Positions 11,105-22,919 of a DNA stretch of 64,000 nucleotides are shown here, one piece after another; the first letter of the stretch is position 1; each line of letters begins with the position of its first letter. Where the stretch lies: the NCBI GenBank assembly GCA_029582165.1, contig CM055880.1, forward strand, positions 6,510,001-6,574,000, given 5' to 3'. The notes under the pieces were generated by a model. The model worked only from the letters and a program-made list of their open reading frames with translations. It was not told where the DNA came from and did not search any database. A program made the position numbers and the translations under genes. The stretch is from Portulaca oleracea. Taxonomy: Eukaryota; Streptophyta; Magnoliopsida; Caryophyllales; Portulacaceae.

Positions 11105-11423
11105 ACATTTTATTTCAACATTACACAATGAAAATTTATCAAATCTCGTAGCATTTGTCATTCTTATGTTTGTGGTGTGCTTTTCTTAGCCTTAGGCCTT
11201 ATTCGACAATAACATTCACTAGCGTTTAGTGTTTTGTCTAATTCAAAATTTTATTATTTTATTCTTTACTATTCGATGAATTAGCAGCTTAGCGCTTTGA
11301 CTAACTTTTTGTAAACGATGCACATAGTAATGTCTAAAACCAAGAATAGTGTTTTGGGAATTGGATAGCTAAAATACCCTACAATCTCTTACGCATTGCC
11401 TTTGATTAATGTATTCTCTTGAA
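11105..11423. other. intergenic, nothing recognised
   Basis: No supported gene; one TTAGTGTTTTGTC stretch hints at another MITE but ends could not be paired. Confidence 0.4.
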
Positions 11424-11428
11424 GATAG

Positions 11429-12053
11429 TGTTACCGTTATTAGCAGACAAGCAGTAATCAAGCCAAATAATAAATAAAGATTAACATAAAGGATTTAACA
11501 TTGAAAAACCCAAACCAAGAAAAAACAACGAACAATTCTCAATCAGATGATTACAACAACATCTCGGAGATTCCCAAATCTCTGCAATCTCTCTCAATCT
11601 CCCTAGACTTACAACTTAAGAATTCAACCCTCACAGTTTCTGAGTCTCACACAACTCCGTCAAGAACACAGAGATTACAAATTAATCTTTTGCGGTACAT
11701 ATGAAACACTGAATTGCTTGTATCGCCAAATAAGCATAACCCCAAGCATTATTCATGCTAATTGCAATTACAACAATGAAGGTTAAAACATACCCTAGCG
11801 CGCAGCCAAGAAAAAACATTACTTAAGTTAGCAAAAAACAGTCGACCCAAAAAAAACCTTTGTTGCGCTTCTACATGGTTTGTGTCCCATACGACACGAC
11901 CGATGTCGCTCAGACGTAGTCCGTCTCGCACGCCTAAATGCAAAACTTTAGCTACTGACTTTTGTAAGGTCTGTGTTCAAGCCTAGAACACCCGTGTGAC
12001 CGTGTTGCCTGATTTTTGCCTCCAAGAGAGCTAGTTGCACTCCATGCTCAACA
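11429..12053 (-). repeat. 3' LTR of the decayed copia element
   Basis: Matches the repeat at 13677-14537 in blocks, for example CACAAAGGATTTAA-like near 11480 and TCTGTGTTCAAGCCTAGAAC near 11970. Ends TGTTA... and ...TCAACA in plus reading, an LTR-style TG...CA pair. Confidence 0.7.
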
Positions 12054-12759
12054 ATCTAACACTTCGAGATCAATTGCATTCATAGGCATCACAATCATCA
12101 TCAATCACCACTTCAACACTTCCTCGAATTCTCCTAGTCCACCCATCTTGATCTTGTTCAACAAACAGAGGTCTCAATTGACCTCTCATCAACTTCTCTT
12201 TTAGCAGTAGGCTCCCACTTGAACTGATCACGCCCCTCCAATTTCGACACATGCACCCTCGTCAATAACTTACGGAAATTTGAGATTGGACTTTTACCTC
12301 ATGTTGAACTTGCCGAATTCCCGTTCTGGTTAGGTACATTCCTTTGCTGACCATTTATTCTCGGAGTCTTGGTCGGCAAGCTCATCGTTTCTGGTGTCCT
12401 TCTCTTATTGGAGAAGCTAGCACGCCTTTGGCGAGCATGAACAGGCATGTTAGAGTCATCAATGGTATATTAATTTTTCCCCTCTTTCCTACAATTTGCA
12501 ATTACCAAAAATTCCTTCGTAACCTTCCAATAAACATCCTCAAACTTGTTGTGAACCCCTCTTTATCCAGTTGACCCACAAGTACAACATTCTTAGTTAG
12601 ACTAAGGATATACCGAACATTTCTCAACTTCTAAGTCCCACCATCAGAAGTTTCAACGTTAACATCACCTTTTCTTAATAACTTTAGACTGTGATTGTTT
12701 GCAAGCCTGACCCTACCATACATCCACTCTGAAAAGTTACAGAATGACTCCCTATTAGA

Positions 12760-13640
12760 TTAAAAATGAAACGACGCACCCGAATCTTTGACTCAACTCC
12801 TTTCTGGCTCATCAACACTAAGTGTTAGGGTATCACCGAAAATTCTGAGTGGAATTCACATAATCATGGTCATTATAGTTGCTTTTCCACGTGCCCATGG
12901 GTTTAGCACAACCCCTACGAAAGTGACCTCTATCACCACAGTTCCAACACCACACATGCTCTATGTTTCAATCCCTAAACTTAGATCGACCTCGACTCGA
13001 GCTCCCATTGTTCCTCCTATTCCTGGCAGCCAAAGCATTCCTCTAAGACTCACACAAATCATAATCTTTCTTACGAGTACTTTTACTCATGATAGTGTCT
13101 CCCAATCCTTTAAATTTCAATTACTCATCTTTCTTAGTCGAAGATGTGACTGAAGTTACAAAAATTATCCAAAGACTAAGGCAGGGTAGCCAACGATATG
13201 TTAGCATTCATCTCATCATAAAAACTAAATCCCACAAAATTCAATTTCGATAAATATCATACTCAATTCGTCCTCATTATCATGCACATCACCGGACTCT
13301 TGCATATTAAACTCAAACAAACAACGCAACACATGTACCATATTCATTGTAAAAGGTTTCTCGTTTGTGTTCTTCAAGGCCTCAAAAAGACTTTTCAACA
13401 TTTTCTCATCTTTCACTTTGAAAGTCGCGTTCCGTGCTAATGTCAGCCTCCCCGTACTCAATAGCTCACAGTCAAGCATGTCCCTATCCTGCGGCTACAT
13501 ATTTGTCGGCTTTTTACCCAATACCAGATGCAATTTGCTAGTAGAGCACATCCTCGATTCGCAGTCTCCATCACACTTAGTCTTTTCCATCGAACTCTAG
13601 AATCTTAATATGTACACCTTCCATTGCTTCTCAGTTTGCA
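12760..13640 (-). pseudogene. copia gag and protease relic
   Basis: Minus-strand reading gives EGVHIKILEFDGK near the start, then LTLARNATFKVKDEKMLKSL and LFEALKNTNEKPFTMNMVHV in the one long clean frame (13225-13479), matching the copia gag core (UBN2-type). Further on (about 12906-12953) comes a CCHC knuckle, CWNCGDRGHFRRGC, and at about 12770-12790 the aspartic protease DSGAS motif. Stops and shifts separate these blocks, so no protein is made. The order gag, knuckle, protease is that of copia Gag-Pol. Confidence 0.7.
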
Positions 13641-13659
13641 GATCAACAACACTTCAACC

Positions 13660-13676
13660 AAAGCTCTGATGCTAAT
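13660..13676 (-). other. primer-binding-site-like sequence
   Basis: Minus strand reads AGCATCAGAGCTTTGG directly inside the 5' LTR, close to the TGGTATCAGAGC copia site complementary to initiator tRNA-Met, with two changes. Confidence 0.6.
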
Positions 13677-14537
13677 TGTTAGGATCTCAAGACTTTATTA
13701 GCTGACAAACAATAATCAAGCTAATTAATTACTAAATATTAACACAAAGGATTTAATGTTGACAAACCTAAACCGAGAAAATAATTACAAATGATGCACT
13801 ATTAGAACATTACAACAAGGTTTCAGATGTTCCCAGATATCTGCATTCTCTCTCAACCTCCTTAGAGTTACAACCTGAAAACTCAACCCTCACAATTTCT
13901 AAGTCATTCAACCTCCGTTTTGAGTTGATTTCTCCAACACTCTTAAATATGATACGATATTATTTTAGGCTACATACATTGTTCCAATGCACTGACTTGT
14001 GTAACCCAGTATGACCAAATAATATAGTTGTAATTACACATATTTAATTACCGAATATGAAGGTCTCTAGCAAGACTATAATCACTATATTATTTTAGCT
14101 TAAACTCTAAGTATATTCAACATTGTCGGGACATCCCCAACACACACAACTTCATCAGGGACACAAAGATTAAAGGCAAATTTCTTGAGGCACGTATGAA
14201 ATGTTCAATTGCTTATGGTACAAAATAAGCCTAACCTCTAGGCTTTATTTGTACTAATAGCAACTACAACAATTATGGTTAAAATAGAATTTGGCGTCCA
14301 AGAAAATATAGAACTTAAGTCGGCAAAAAATAGTTGGCCTAAGAAATCTTCTCACTACGCTTCGACACGGCCCGTGTCAGGTACAACAAGACTCATGTCG
14401 CCCAGACATGGTCCATATTGCACGCCAAAATGCAGATCTTCAACAATTGAGTTCCACACGGTCTGTGTTCAAGCCTAGAACACCCATATTACTTGATTTT
14501 CGTCTCCAAAAAAATCAATTAAGCTATACACTCAACT
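13677..14537 (-). repeat. 5' LTR of the decayed copia element
   Basis: Direct-repeat partner of 11429-12053. It is about 200 bp longer because of a stretch at about 13935-14150 that is missing from the other copy; whether that is an insertion here or a deletion there cannot be told. Confidence 0.7.
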
Positions 14538-14542
14538 GATGG

Positions 14543-15483
14543 AAATTACCTCTTTGACTCTAAGAAAGACAAAGATTGTCTAACTACTTTAAATCTTTAA
14601 TTATTGGATTATAATTCGTATTAAGCCAAAAAATAATAATAATGAACATGATCCGACTATATTTTTGTCACTTTAGTAGATAAAAGTTATATATATTATT
14701 TGTATCTTTAATTTCTTTATGATCCATTTAAAAGTTTTATTTTTTTATTTTAATAATGGCACTGTGTAATTAACACAAATTTGAGAAATAATAATTATGA
14801 TAATAAAAATTAAAAAAAATCATCCTTCCTCTTTTAATTTGTCACTTTGTTAATGTTTCACTGTTTTCAATATCTTTCTTTAAGTGACATTTTTTCATAT
14901 AAAATTTTATTAAAAAACTATAACATTATGCTTTTATAATAATATTTTTCATTGTGAATCTTATAAAAGTATTCTACATATTAGAAAAAACATAGATTTA
15001 AGTGATAGATAAAATGAGAAGAGTCAATAATTAATATAATTAAGCCTCCCTCCCCCACACACCCAAAAAAAGTGAGAAATGCAGCTTGACAAAGGAGCAT
15101 GTACCATGTGTCCACCCTCAAATAGTCAAATGTTATGATTCCATCTCTAAAATCATTATGTGAAGATCTACCCTAAAATAATAAAGAATATATCCGGGTA
15201 GATATGAACACCCAACATTATAAAAGAATTTGTTGGATTCATTAATTCAGGAAGAAATATATCTGGGTAGATATGAACACCCAATATTTTAATTGAGAAT
15301 TTGTTGGATTCATTAATAGAAGAAGAAATCTACCTTATAAGGTGCTATGTATCCTAATTAATAATACAATCTACCCTAAAAAGTACCAACATGAAACCCA
15401 TTAGCTATTTGTCCATGGTATTTGTAAAACATGAATTACTGTACATTATTTATGTGCACATATACTACAATTGATTGTTGACT
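14543..15483. other. intergenic; local 69-bp duplication
   Basis: Within AT-rich DNA, a unit with GGGTAGATATGAACACCCAA is present twice in tandem (about 15188-15256 and 15257-15330). Nothing else recognised. Confidence 0.55.
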
Positions 15484-15645
15484 AGTCTTTGCCAGTTTGG
15501 GGAGCGCTACGGTTGAGAGTGGGCCTAGTTTAGGCGTTGACACTCCTTATTCCTCGTTTTCTATAGATTTGTTGGATTAGTATTTCCCTGCGATTTAGGT
15601 TCAGTAAATTGGACTACTTACCTATATTAAAAAAGAATATTACAA
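15484..15645 (+). repeat. SINE-like element, copy 1 (weak)
   Basis: Ends in TTGGACTACTTACCTATATTAAAAAAG, nearly the same as the end of 15843-15957. A shared 3' end followed by an A-run suggests retroposition. No good A/B box pair seen. Confidence 0.35.
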
Positions 15646-15842
15646 TTGATTTTTTTTTTTGCTTTGTATAGTATTATAAGTTTATAACCATATTGTATTA
15701 TTATTTTGTGATTTATTTGACTAAAAATATCAACTATATATTTTACTTTTCAAAAAATAATATTGTTGTATGAATATAACTATTTTATTGTGTGCCCTTA
15801 TAATTTTTAATAGAATGTTATTGTTATATTATTATATTGAAT

Positions 15843-15957
15843 GTAGATTGGGCATGTCTTAGTGGCAAACTCACCATCTATTATAAGGTCATTGGGTTAA
15901 TGTACATCAGAGATAGGGAGCCGACGTGTTGGACTATTACCTGTATATTAAAAAAAA
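15843..15957 (+). repeat. SINE-like element, copy 2 (weak)
   Basis: Begins with a TCTTAGTGGCAAAC stretch that loosely resembles a pol III A box and ends TTGGACTATTACCTGTATATT plus an A-run. It abuts the Mutator-like copy at 15961. Confidence 0.4.
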
Positions 15958-15960
15958 ATT

Positions 15961-16506
15961 GGATGCTAACATACTGAACTTTCGGGGTATTGGACAATAA
16001 TGTATTGAACTTTGACCTTGGACAATAGTGCACTGAACTTTGAAGGGTGTTGGACAATAATGCACCCGAAACAATTTCAATTGTGGCTGAATTGATGATG
16101 ATCTTACGTGACAGACCGAGAAGATGAATAGGCTAAATAATAGCTAAATTTATGACATGTCAACTAATCTACACAAGCAAAGATGATTTTATACAACAAC
16201 AACAATCTCTCAGCGGAAACACGTTTAAACAAATGTGATTTTAATTTTTTTTTTTTACTATTTTCAAAGTTGATTCTCTTTGTTTATGTGTGGATTAGCT
16301 GACATGTTATAAATTTAAATATTTTTGGACCAACTGATCTCCTTCACCTGCTACGTAAGATTGCCACCAAGTCAGCCACCACCGAAATCGTTCTGAGTGC
16401 ATTATTGTTCAACACCCCCAAAGTATACTATATTATTGTCTAAGGTCAAAGTTCAGTATATTATTATCCAATATCCCAGAAGTCCAGTACTATATTAGCA
16501 TCTAAA
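15961..16506. mobile_element. Mutator-like non-autonomous element, copy 2
   Basis: Same family as 1359-1923: left GGATGCTAACATACTGAACT, right complement TAGATGCTAATA, shared interior including TTACGTGACA and GAAACACGTTTAAACAAATG. The outermost bases are eroded and no 9-bp duplication is visible. Confidence 0.75.
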
Positions 16507-17680
16507 ACACTTTTTTTTTTTAAATTATTATATTGGATGTTCATTATATATGTGTGCATATAAGAAATGTCTCTAGTTTGAGTCTTGTAAATAGGGAAAA
16601 TATGTGATGGAAGAATTCTACATGTTTATAAGCTGCCAATAAGCTCAATCTCTGATAAGAAAGTCCAACAATGAATCAAAAAGTGTATGTTGGTATGCAC
16701 TTTACATGCACTTATGCACAAAAATGACTCTAAAGTCCATATTATTTTCTAGGAACTATTATGATGGTTCTGTAATATGGGAATACATTATGACGCCTTT
16801 AATTATAGCAACATCTAATTTTTAGGTTCAATCTCGACATGAGGGATGTTTTCCTGATGAGAGTTTCGTAGGAAATTTCTTTAATTTGAATTAATTCAAG
16901 TTCTATCTGTACACTTGTTAATTTATATGTTGATGTGTTAGGGTGGACTGGGTTAGTTTCTTTTATGTTATCTCTCTATCTCTCTCTTAATGACTATCTC
17001 CCTCAAAATTAATCTAGAAAGCATGAAAATCCTATGAAAGTTGAGAAATAAACTAAAGTATGATGGAAAAAACTTGACTGACTCACTGAGTCAAAAACTT
17101 ATCCGAAAGTGACATGGCATATGACATAGTAGTGAGCATTATTTTGCTTTAGATTTAAATATAATTAAATTTTATTCTATCTTTTCTTACAGAATACAAT
17201 GAAAGCCTTAAATCAATGCATCTCATCATCTCCCCCAATGTCTCCCCCCCCCCCCCCTTCTCTCTCTCTCTCTCTCATGAACCAAATTATAAAACTACAT
17301 AACCGCGACCAAAAACATACTACCCCCATGAATATCAAACCCCCTCCATGATTAAACATCTATTCTCTCTCAGGGTGTGTTTGGTGAATTAAAAAGGTAT
17401 TGAATGAGTTCTAATCCTTGATTTTTTTTTTCTTTGGAGCATACAAAATGGAATGGGATTACAATTCCCTGAGATTTACTATCCCACCCAAATAGGAGAA
17501 ATTAGATACCTCCCAATTATGGGGGAATGACTTTCAGTCCTGAGGAATAGGTTGCATACATTAATTAAAAAAAATCCAATTCAATTATTTTCTCAACCAT
17601 CGCCATTTTTATTGCATCTCATCCACCAGCAAATAATAGACGATCATGTCCAAGCCAAAATCAGAGAAGTCATCACCTCA
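16507..17680. other. intergenic, low-complexity tracts
   Basis: Contains a C tract followed by a CT run at about 17247-17277. A GTGTGTTTGGTGAATT stretch near 17383 resembles other MITE ends in the window but was not paired. Just before 17681 the sequence looks like a 5' leader of the fragment that follows. Confidence 0.4.
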
Positions 17681-17785
17681 ATGGCGGCCATTAAAACCGA
17701 TGACATCCTCCACGAATTTCGTCCAGTCCTCCGCATCCACAAAGACAGTCATGTTTAGATATTCTTTGGTTACGTTGTACAGATG
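17681..17785 (+). pseudogene. N-terminal fragment of a carboxylesterase (CXE)-like gene
   Basis: ATG at 17681 opens MAAIKTDDILHEFRPVLRI, then HKDSHV and a TAG at 17756-17758, after which the frame continues IFFG. Plant carboxylesterases of the CXE family start with a similar block: an acidic E-I/L-x-H-E/D-F, then a P-x-x-R-x-(Y/H)-K-D stretch and a V-E-R-F/L end. Here the residue after HV is a stop. No alpha/beta hydrolase body (HGG, GxSxG) follows, so this is a short captured or truncated 5' piece. Assignment rests on about 30 residues. Confidence 0.4.
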
Positions 17786-18340
17786 GACTCACTCACCGGT
17801 AGTGTCGACCTACTCACCGGCTATGGAGGAAACTCTGAACGAGTCACGCAACAGAGCGGCCAAACAGCCTTTCAATAGTGCAGTTACCGGCGGCTGGCGG
17901 AAGATGTCGGTTTGCTATGAACCCGGGTGTTCAGTGTTGACAGAGAACTGAGAAGAAGAGAAAACAGAACAAAGAAGAAGAGAAAAAAAGAGAAGAAGAG
18001 AAGATGAATCTTGACAGAGAAGAAGAGAAATCGACAGATTTGATGGTGGACGGCGGAAGTCAGCGGGACATATTGATGATTTTAGGCTTAGATATTGGAA
18101 AAAGATATAAAAGAAAGAAAATTGTACAATTGTGATGTTTATTTCTAAATTTTAAGTATTTTGAAAAAGGTTGTAATATTTCAAAAGAAAATTGTACGTT
18201 GTAGATCAGAGAGGATAATAAGAGAGAGGCATATAGGGGGAGAGTTAATGAGAGAGAAAGAAATTAAATAATAAAAAATGAAGTTGGGGGTACTCATTTG
18301 TTTCACATTACCTATATTCTCATTTTTTTATAAAAATAAT
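17786..18340. other. intergenic, purine-rich
   Basis: GAAGAAGAGAA-rich stretch around 17945-18030 followed by AT-rich DNA. The frame 17646-17951 crosses the fragment above out of phase and looks spurious. Confidence 0.4.
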
Positions 18341-18717
18341 TAAAGGGGTTTCAGTCTCATATTTTGATTTAATAATTTTAAGGACCATATTTTATGATAA
18401 ATAATTGTTAGGTGATATTATTTTTGATGTAAATATTTAAGGGTGACATTTCGCTCAATTTTCTGCCAAAAATGGCACGGAATAGTGGGTTTTAATGTTT
18501 AGGCATGTTTATTATATTAGCAGATTTATTTGTATATGTTAGAGTTAAGTATAAGCTTTAATTTAAAACACGCCTAAGCATAAAATCCACCGTTTTGCGC
18601 CATTTTTGGCCGGAATGTCACCCCTAAATATTTACATCAAAAATAATGTCACCCAACAATTATTTATCATAAAATAGGGCCCTTAAAATTATTACACCAA
18701 AATATGATGCCCTTTAG
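18341..18717. mobile_element. foldback MITE-like element
   Basis: Large inverted repeat with arms of about 150 bp: left TAAAGGGG... through GATGTAAATATTTAAGGGTG and GCCAAAAATGGC; right has ATTTACATCAAAAATAATGT, GCCATTTTTGGCC and ends ...GCCCTTTA. About 80 bp of unmatched loop. No clear target duplication. Confidence 0.7.
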
Positions 18718-20186
18718 TCATTTTTTGTTTTTTTATTTTGTATACTTGAATATTTTCCCTTTTTTATGGAGTTGTTATTTCTTGATTGGCTAGATAATAT
18801 GTACATGGATTGTAGATTACATGGTAACCTTTTGATTTCAGTCATTCATTCTTCTTTTAATGACTAAGATGTATCCCTGTTTAGTTGAGAATCAAGACAT
18901 GTGATGTACTTTTAAATAAGTACCGCAAATTGAAAATAACTATATTTGTTATGAAATAATTCCTCCGTTTTTTTATATGTCTTTCACGTTTTTTGAGGTC
19001 CGTCTTTAATCATTCATTTCACAAATAATACTTTTATAAAGATCTACCGATATTATACTTTTCTATTAGTATTTTTAATAACGAATCTAACGACATCAAT
19101 TTTGTATTAAATATTTTTACGTTTGTTGAAATATTTTTATCAGAAAATATATTAAATAATAAATGAGTTGCTGTGGAAATAATTATGTGGATTTTAAATA
19201 TTTTTGTGGATTTTGTGAAAATATATTAAATAAAAAGGTAAATTGTAATTTGTGGTGAGTTGCGGTAGGTTGCAGTAAGTTGCTAGATAAAATGTTAGGG
19301 AGGAGGGAAACTAGTGAGTGCCAAAAATTTAATTAAAAATTTCATTTCCCTCCTAAAACTAAAATTTAATACAGATAAAAAAAAAAAAAAGGGGTTGGGC
19401 TTTGTGTGCATGTCCTGTATATGTGCCTAGGTTTCATTTCCCTTTTATATGTGCCTAGGTTTCATAATTCCCAATTAGCAATAGTCTCTTGTGTATCCAT
19501 CTTCTCTAATTGACTATTATCTCCTACCCATTTAATTTTTTTTGGATAATATAATAAGAAAGGGAATCAATCAATTATATAGGGTACAATATGGTGGGCA
19601 TTGATCGATTTCCATATTACTAAGATTTAGTGGCACAAGACTGTATCAAATTCATGGGTAAATTGAATTTATCAGTTTTTATCTAAATTTACCAAAAATT
19701 ACTAAAGTTAAAAAATAAAAAAGAATTAACTTTTATGTATTATGGTAAATTTGACAAAAATTACCGAAAGTTATTACTATCCCGATCCTAATCTACAATC
19801 TTATGATTTTATGATTCAATTCAAAATTCTCGTAAACCGATTATCGAATCGATCATTGCTTGAATTGTAATATTGAGAAACTCACACTTACTCGAACATA
19901 GTTAAAGTTCGCTTAAGGTTAGATGTCCTTGACTAGACTCGACCTAATAACCTACCTGGGTTGAAGTTCTTTTTTTATGATATACAATAACACTCCTTCC
20001 GTCTCAGATAAATTGTCTATGTTTGACATTTTATGTCAAAATTTTTATATTTTTAAATTACATTACAATAAGTCTCAATTCTAGACATATTTTTTTTAAT
20101 GATACACACATTTGTCACACATATTTATTGGACGAAATTTTGTTGACATCAATTACAATCAAGGCATCAACATTGTTTATGAGTTA
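18718..20186. other. intergenic with MITE scraps
   Basis: TTCCTCCGTTTTTTTATATG near 18960 and ACTCCTTCCGTCTCAGATAA near 19991 are single Stowaway-type ends whose partners were not found. An A-run lies at 19378-19391. No gene supported. Confidence 0.4.
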
Positions 20187-20700
20187 CTCCCTCCGTCCCA
20201 TATAAAGGGCCCATTTTTTATGCGTTGCGTTGCGTTTGCGTTTCGATAAGTTGCATTTGGGTTGCGTTGGGTTGCGCTAGGAATTAATAAAAAGGTGAAT
20301 AGAGGTGAATAATAGATTGTGATAAGTTGCGTTCTCTTGCGTTTGCCATGCGTTAGGTATTATTGATTTTGCGTTGCGTTTGGGTGCGTTAACGCATAAA
20401 AGAATTGGGCCTAATTGACACTTAAACTAACTTTTTTTGTCTCAAAATAATTGTCGCTTTCCATTTCCCAATACTTAATTTAATTATTTTAACTTTAATA
20501 ATCATGTTAACTTTTTACTTTTTCAACTAATAACAACTATTTTCACTCACGTTCTCTCACTACCTACGCCTTGGTATCCGAAAAAATAGCTTGAAAAATA
20601 GTGTTATTTAATTATATGGATAATTTTTTCAGTTAAACATTCGTATGTGAAAATTTTTAAAATATATCAATGAATATGAGACGAAGGGAGTATGACACAA
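20187..20700. mobile_element. Stowaway-like MITE carrying a nested insertion
   Basis: Left end CTCCCTCCGTCCCATAT and right end ATGAATATGAGACGAAGGGAG are inverted copies, with TA on both sides (20185-20186 and 20701-20702), the Stowaway duplication. The element is interrupted by the Tourist-like MITE at 20206-20411. Confidence 0.7.
20206..20411. mobile_element. Tourist-like MITE nested in a Stowaway-like MITE
   Basis: Left AGGGCCCATTTTTTATGCGTT and right AACGCATAAAAGAATTGGGCC are inverted copies, with TAA on both sides (20203-20205 and 20412-20414). Interior of TTGCGTT words as in 5661-5821, so the same family. It entered the Stowaway-like element after that had inserted. Confidence 0.7.
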
Positions 20701-21730
20701 CACAATGGAATTTCACGAGAAGACAAAAAAACTAAAAGGATTTTTTTTTTTTTTGGATAGCCAACTAAAAGGAGTTTGGGATATTGGCAGATATTAAATT
20801 TTTTTATACAAAATAACCATCAAAATTAAAAAAGAAAAGTTGGAGGAATTGAAAAATGGGTTAGCCCGGTTAGATGAGTTTTTTAATTATTTTTTTTATG
20901 GAAGCCGGTTAGATGAATATTGAAATCCCTAATCTGCTTTTGTTTTTACTTCAATGCCTCTCACCGCCGCTCCCCTCACACCGCTCCAACTCTCTCTCTC
21001 TCACATAAATAAAATTCATGGTTGAAGGCTTCAAGTTTATGCATCCTCTTCTTCAATTAACTCCAACAATTTTCCCTCATCCTCCTCAATTTACAACCAA
21101 ATTACTACATAAACTTGAACATTTCAACAAGATTTGGGATGAAAATGGAGTTGAGATAGGAGAAGGAACACAAGCCTTAGTGACAGAGTACTCTCTTCCT
21201 CCGATCTGACCACCCATTACTCAGTCGAGGAACATCAGTTTCCCCACATGGAGAACTTGGTCCGGCCCAACATTAGTTTCAGCAGCGGCATGGATATTCA
21301 GGTATGTCTTTCACGGAAACGATTTTAGTTATTTTGGGGGTTTTGGATCGATTAGATCTGGGCTTTGGTTCTCTTCAACTGAATATCCAAGTTGGGTGGT
21401 GGAGATTAGTACCTTTTGGGATCTTCTGTTATCTTCTAGTATCCTAGTACGACTTAAATCCAGATCTCATAAATATTGTACAAATTGAAAACTGCATGTG
21501 GTTTCTTTCTTGATTTTCAATTTGCTTTAGGGGGTCTCATGCAGTTTCTCATATTATTATGTGCTTTCTTTCCTGTAATTTTAGTCGAAATTTTTTCTTC
21601 TGGGTTGGTTGCTAACAATTGATACTTGACCAGGAATTTGGACAAGCTGGACATGAAGGATAGAATCAGTGGTGAGCAAGGAGCACAAGTTGGAGAAAAA
21701 ATTGAACTGGATTTACGGACTTGCAAAATG
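20701..21730 (+). other. intergenic; faint unrecognised exon-like stretch
   Basis: After a CT run (20993-21003) an ATG at 21018 opens a 63-residue frame. A second frame, ending MENLVRPNISFSSGMDIQ, stops at a GT donor-like site near 21303. A matching acceptor-like site precedes 21634, but the next frame closes after a few codons. No family recognised; a gene relic is possible but unproven. Confidence 0.2.
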
Positions 21731-22919
21731 GGGAGAAAGAAACTTCAATTCATTATGTATTAGAAAAACTTCAATTCATTATGTATTAGAAGTAGAACTA
21801 GGAAATTATGCAGATTAATCTGTTTTTTATTCATCTATATGTAAATTTTGATATTATATATAATGAGAAAATATATTGTTCAATTTAATTATTATATTTA
21901 AGAAAATGTATTTTTCAATTATATTATTATATTTCTTTTTTTTACATTTATTATTAAAAATATCTTTTTGGTTCATACCATTCTTTATCCATAAAAAAAT
22001 AACAATAAGTCAATAACCATCCGTTAAATATTACTAATGAAAATTGGATTGGAACTACACATTTTTTAACAATATAATTAAAAAGATTTTTATTCCCTGA
22101 AAAGTAAGATTGGAAAGAATTTAATAAAAATGTTGGAAATTGGTGCTTAATTTGTCCCAAAATATTAATAAAAGTTAACCATACATATAAAACTGCAAAA
22201 GCCATATCAATCAAACTACTAAAAAAATAAAAAAAAAATTGTCACATCAACCTCTAAGTCATATGCCATCTGGAGTGAGTCACTGACTCAGTGAGTCAAT
22301 GTATCTTTCTCCAAGTATGATGAGATGAACTTGATGAAAAACTCAGCAAAGAAGACTTTTGCTCCTCGTTTTCCAAACCCAACTCGATCAATCCTTGGTT
22401 GTAGACACCGAATTTTATACGGACATTTTTAGTGTAATTATTGTAAAATAACTGACACAAAATGACGCTTAGCATGTATCCTCCATCTCCACAAATTTCT
22501 CTATTCCTATCCATTTCTACGTCTCTCACATAAAATTCATCATTGCTCATCATTTTCCCTTTAAAAGTCTCCATTTTTCACATTCAATTACTACATAGAT
22601 AGGTTTACTTTTTTGAACGTTAGTCTTTCCATAGATCTCCAATGTCTTCAACATTCCACAAGCTTAAAATATATTTTATAAGCTTTCCAATGCCTCTTGA
22701 ATCGCATCGGAGACCATAAGAAAGAGTTATGATCGTTTGAATTTGGGTTGTTTGTATAGTAATTTGCAAAGTCAAGAATTTTGACCCAAAAAAGTAAAAA
22801 AAAAAATCAACTGTTTGACCTAATTCTCTTCCCACTTTCCTAATTTCCCAAAGAATATAATATTATCTGGATTATAATTATATTGCAATAATATTATTCC
22901 AAGTATTGCTATTATTTCT
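21731..22919. other. intergenic, nothing recognised
   Basis: AT-rich. A small direct duplication (AAACTTCAATTCATTATGTATTAGAA, two tandem copies) lies at 21739-21790. The rest shows no gene or bounded repeat. Confidence 0.45.

Larger units (their letters stand above)
11429..14537 (-). mobile_element. decayed, gag-only Ty1/copia-type element (minus orientation)
   Basis: Two diverged direct repeats (11429-12053 and 13677-14537) bound an internal part with a primer-binding-like site and gag/protease relics reading leftward. Near-matching flanks GATAG (11424-11428) and GATGG (14538-14542) may be the 5-bp target duplication after one mutation. No integrase, RT or RNase H was recognised between the protease relic and the left LTR, so this is an internally deleted, dead element. 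Confidence 0.75.
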
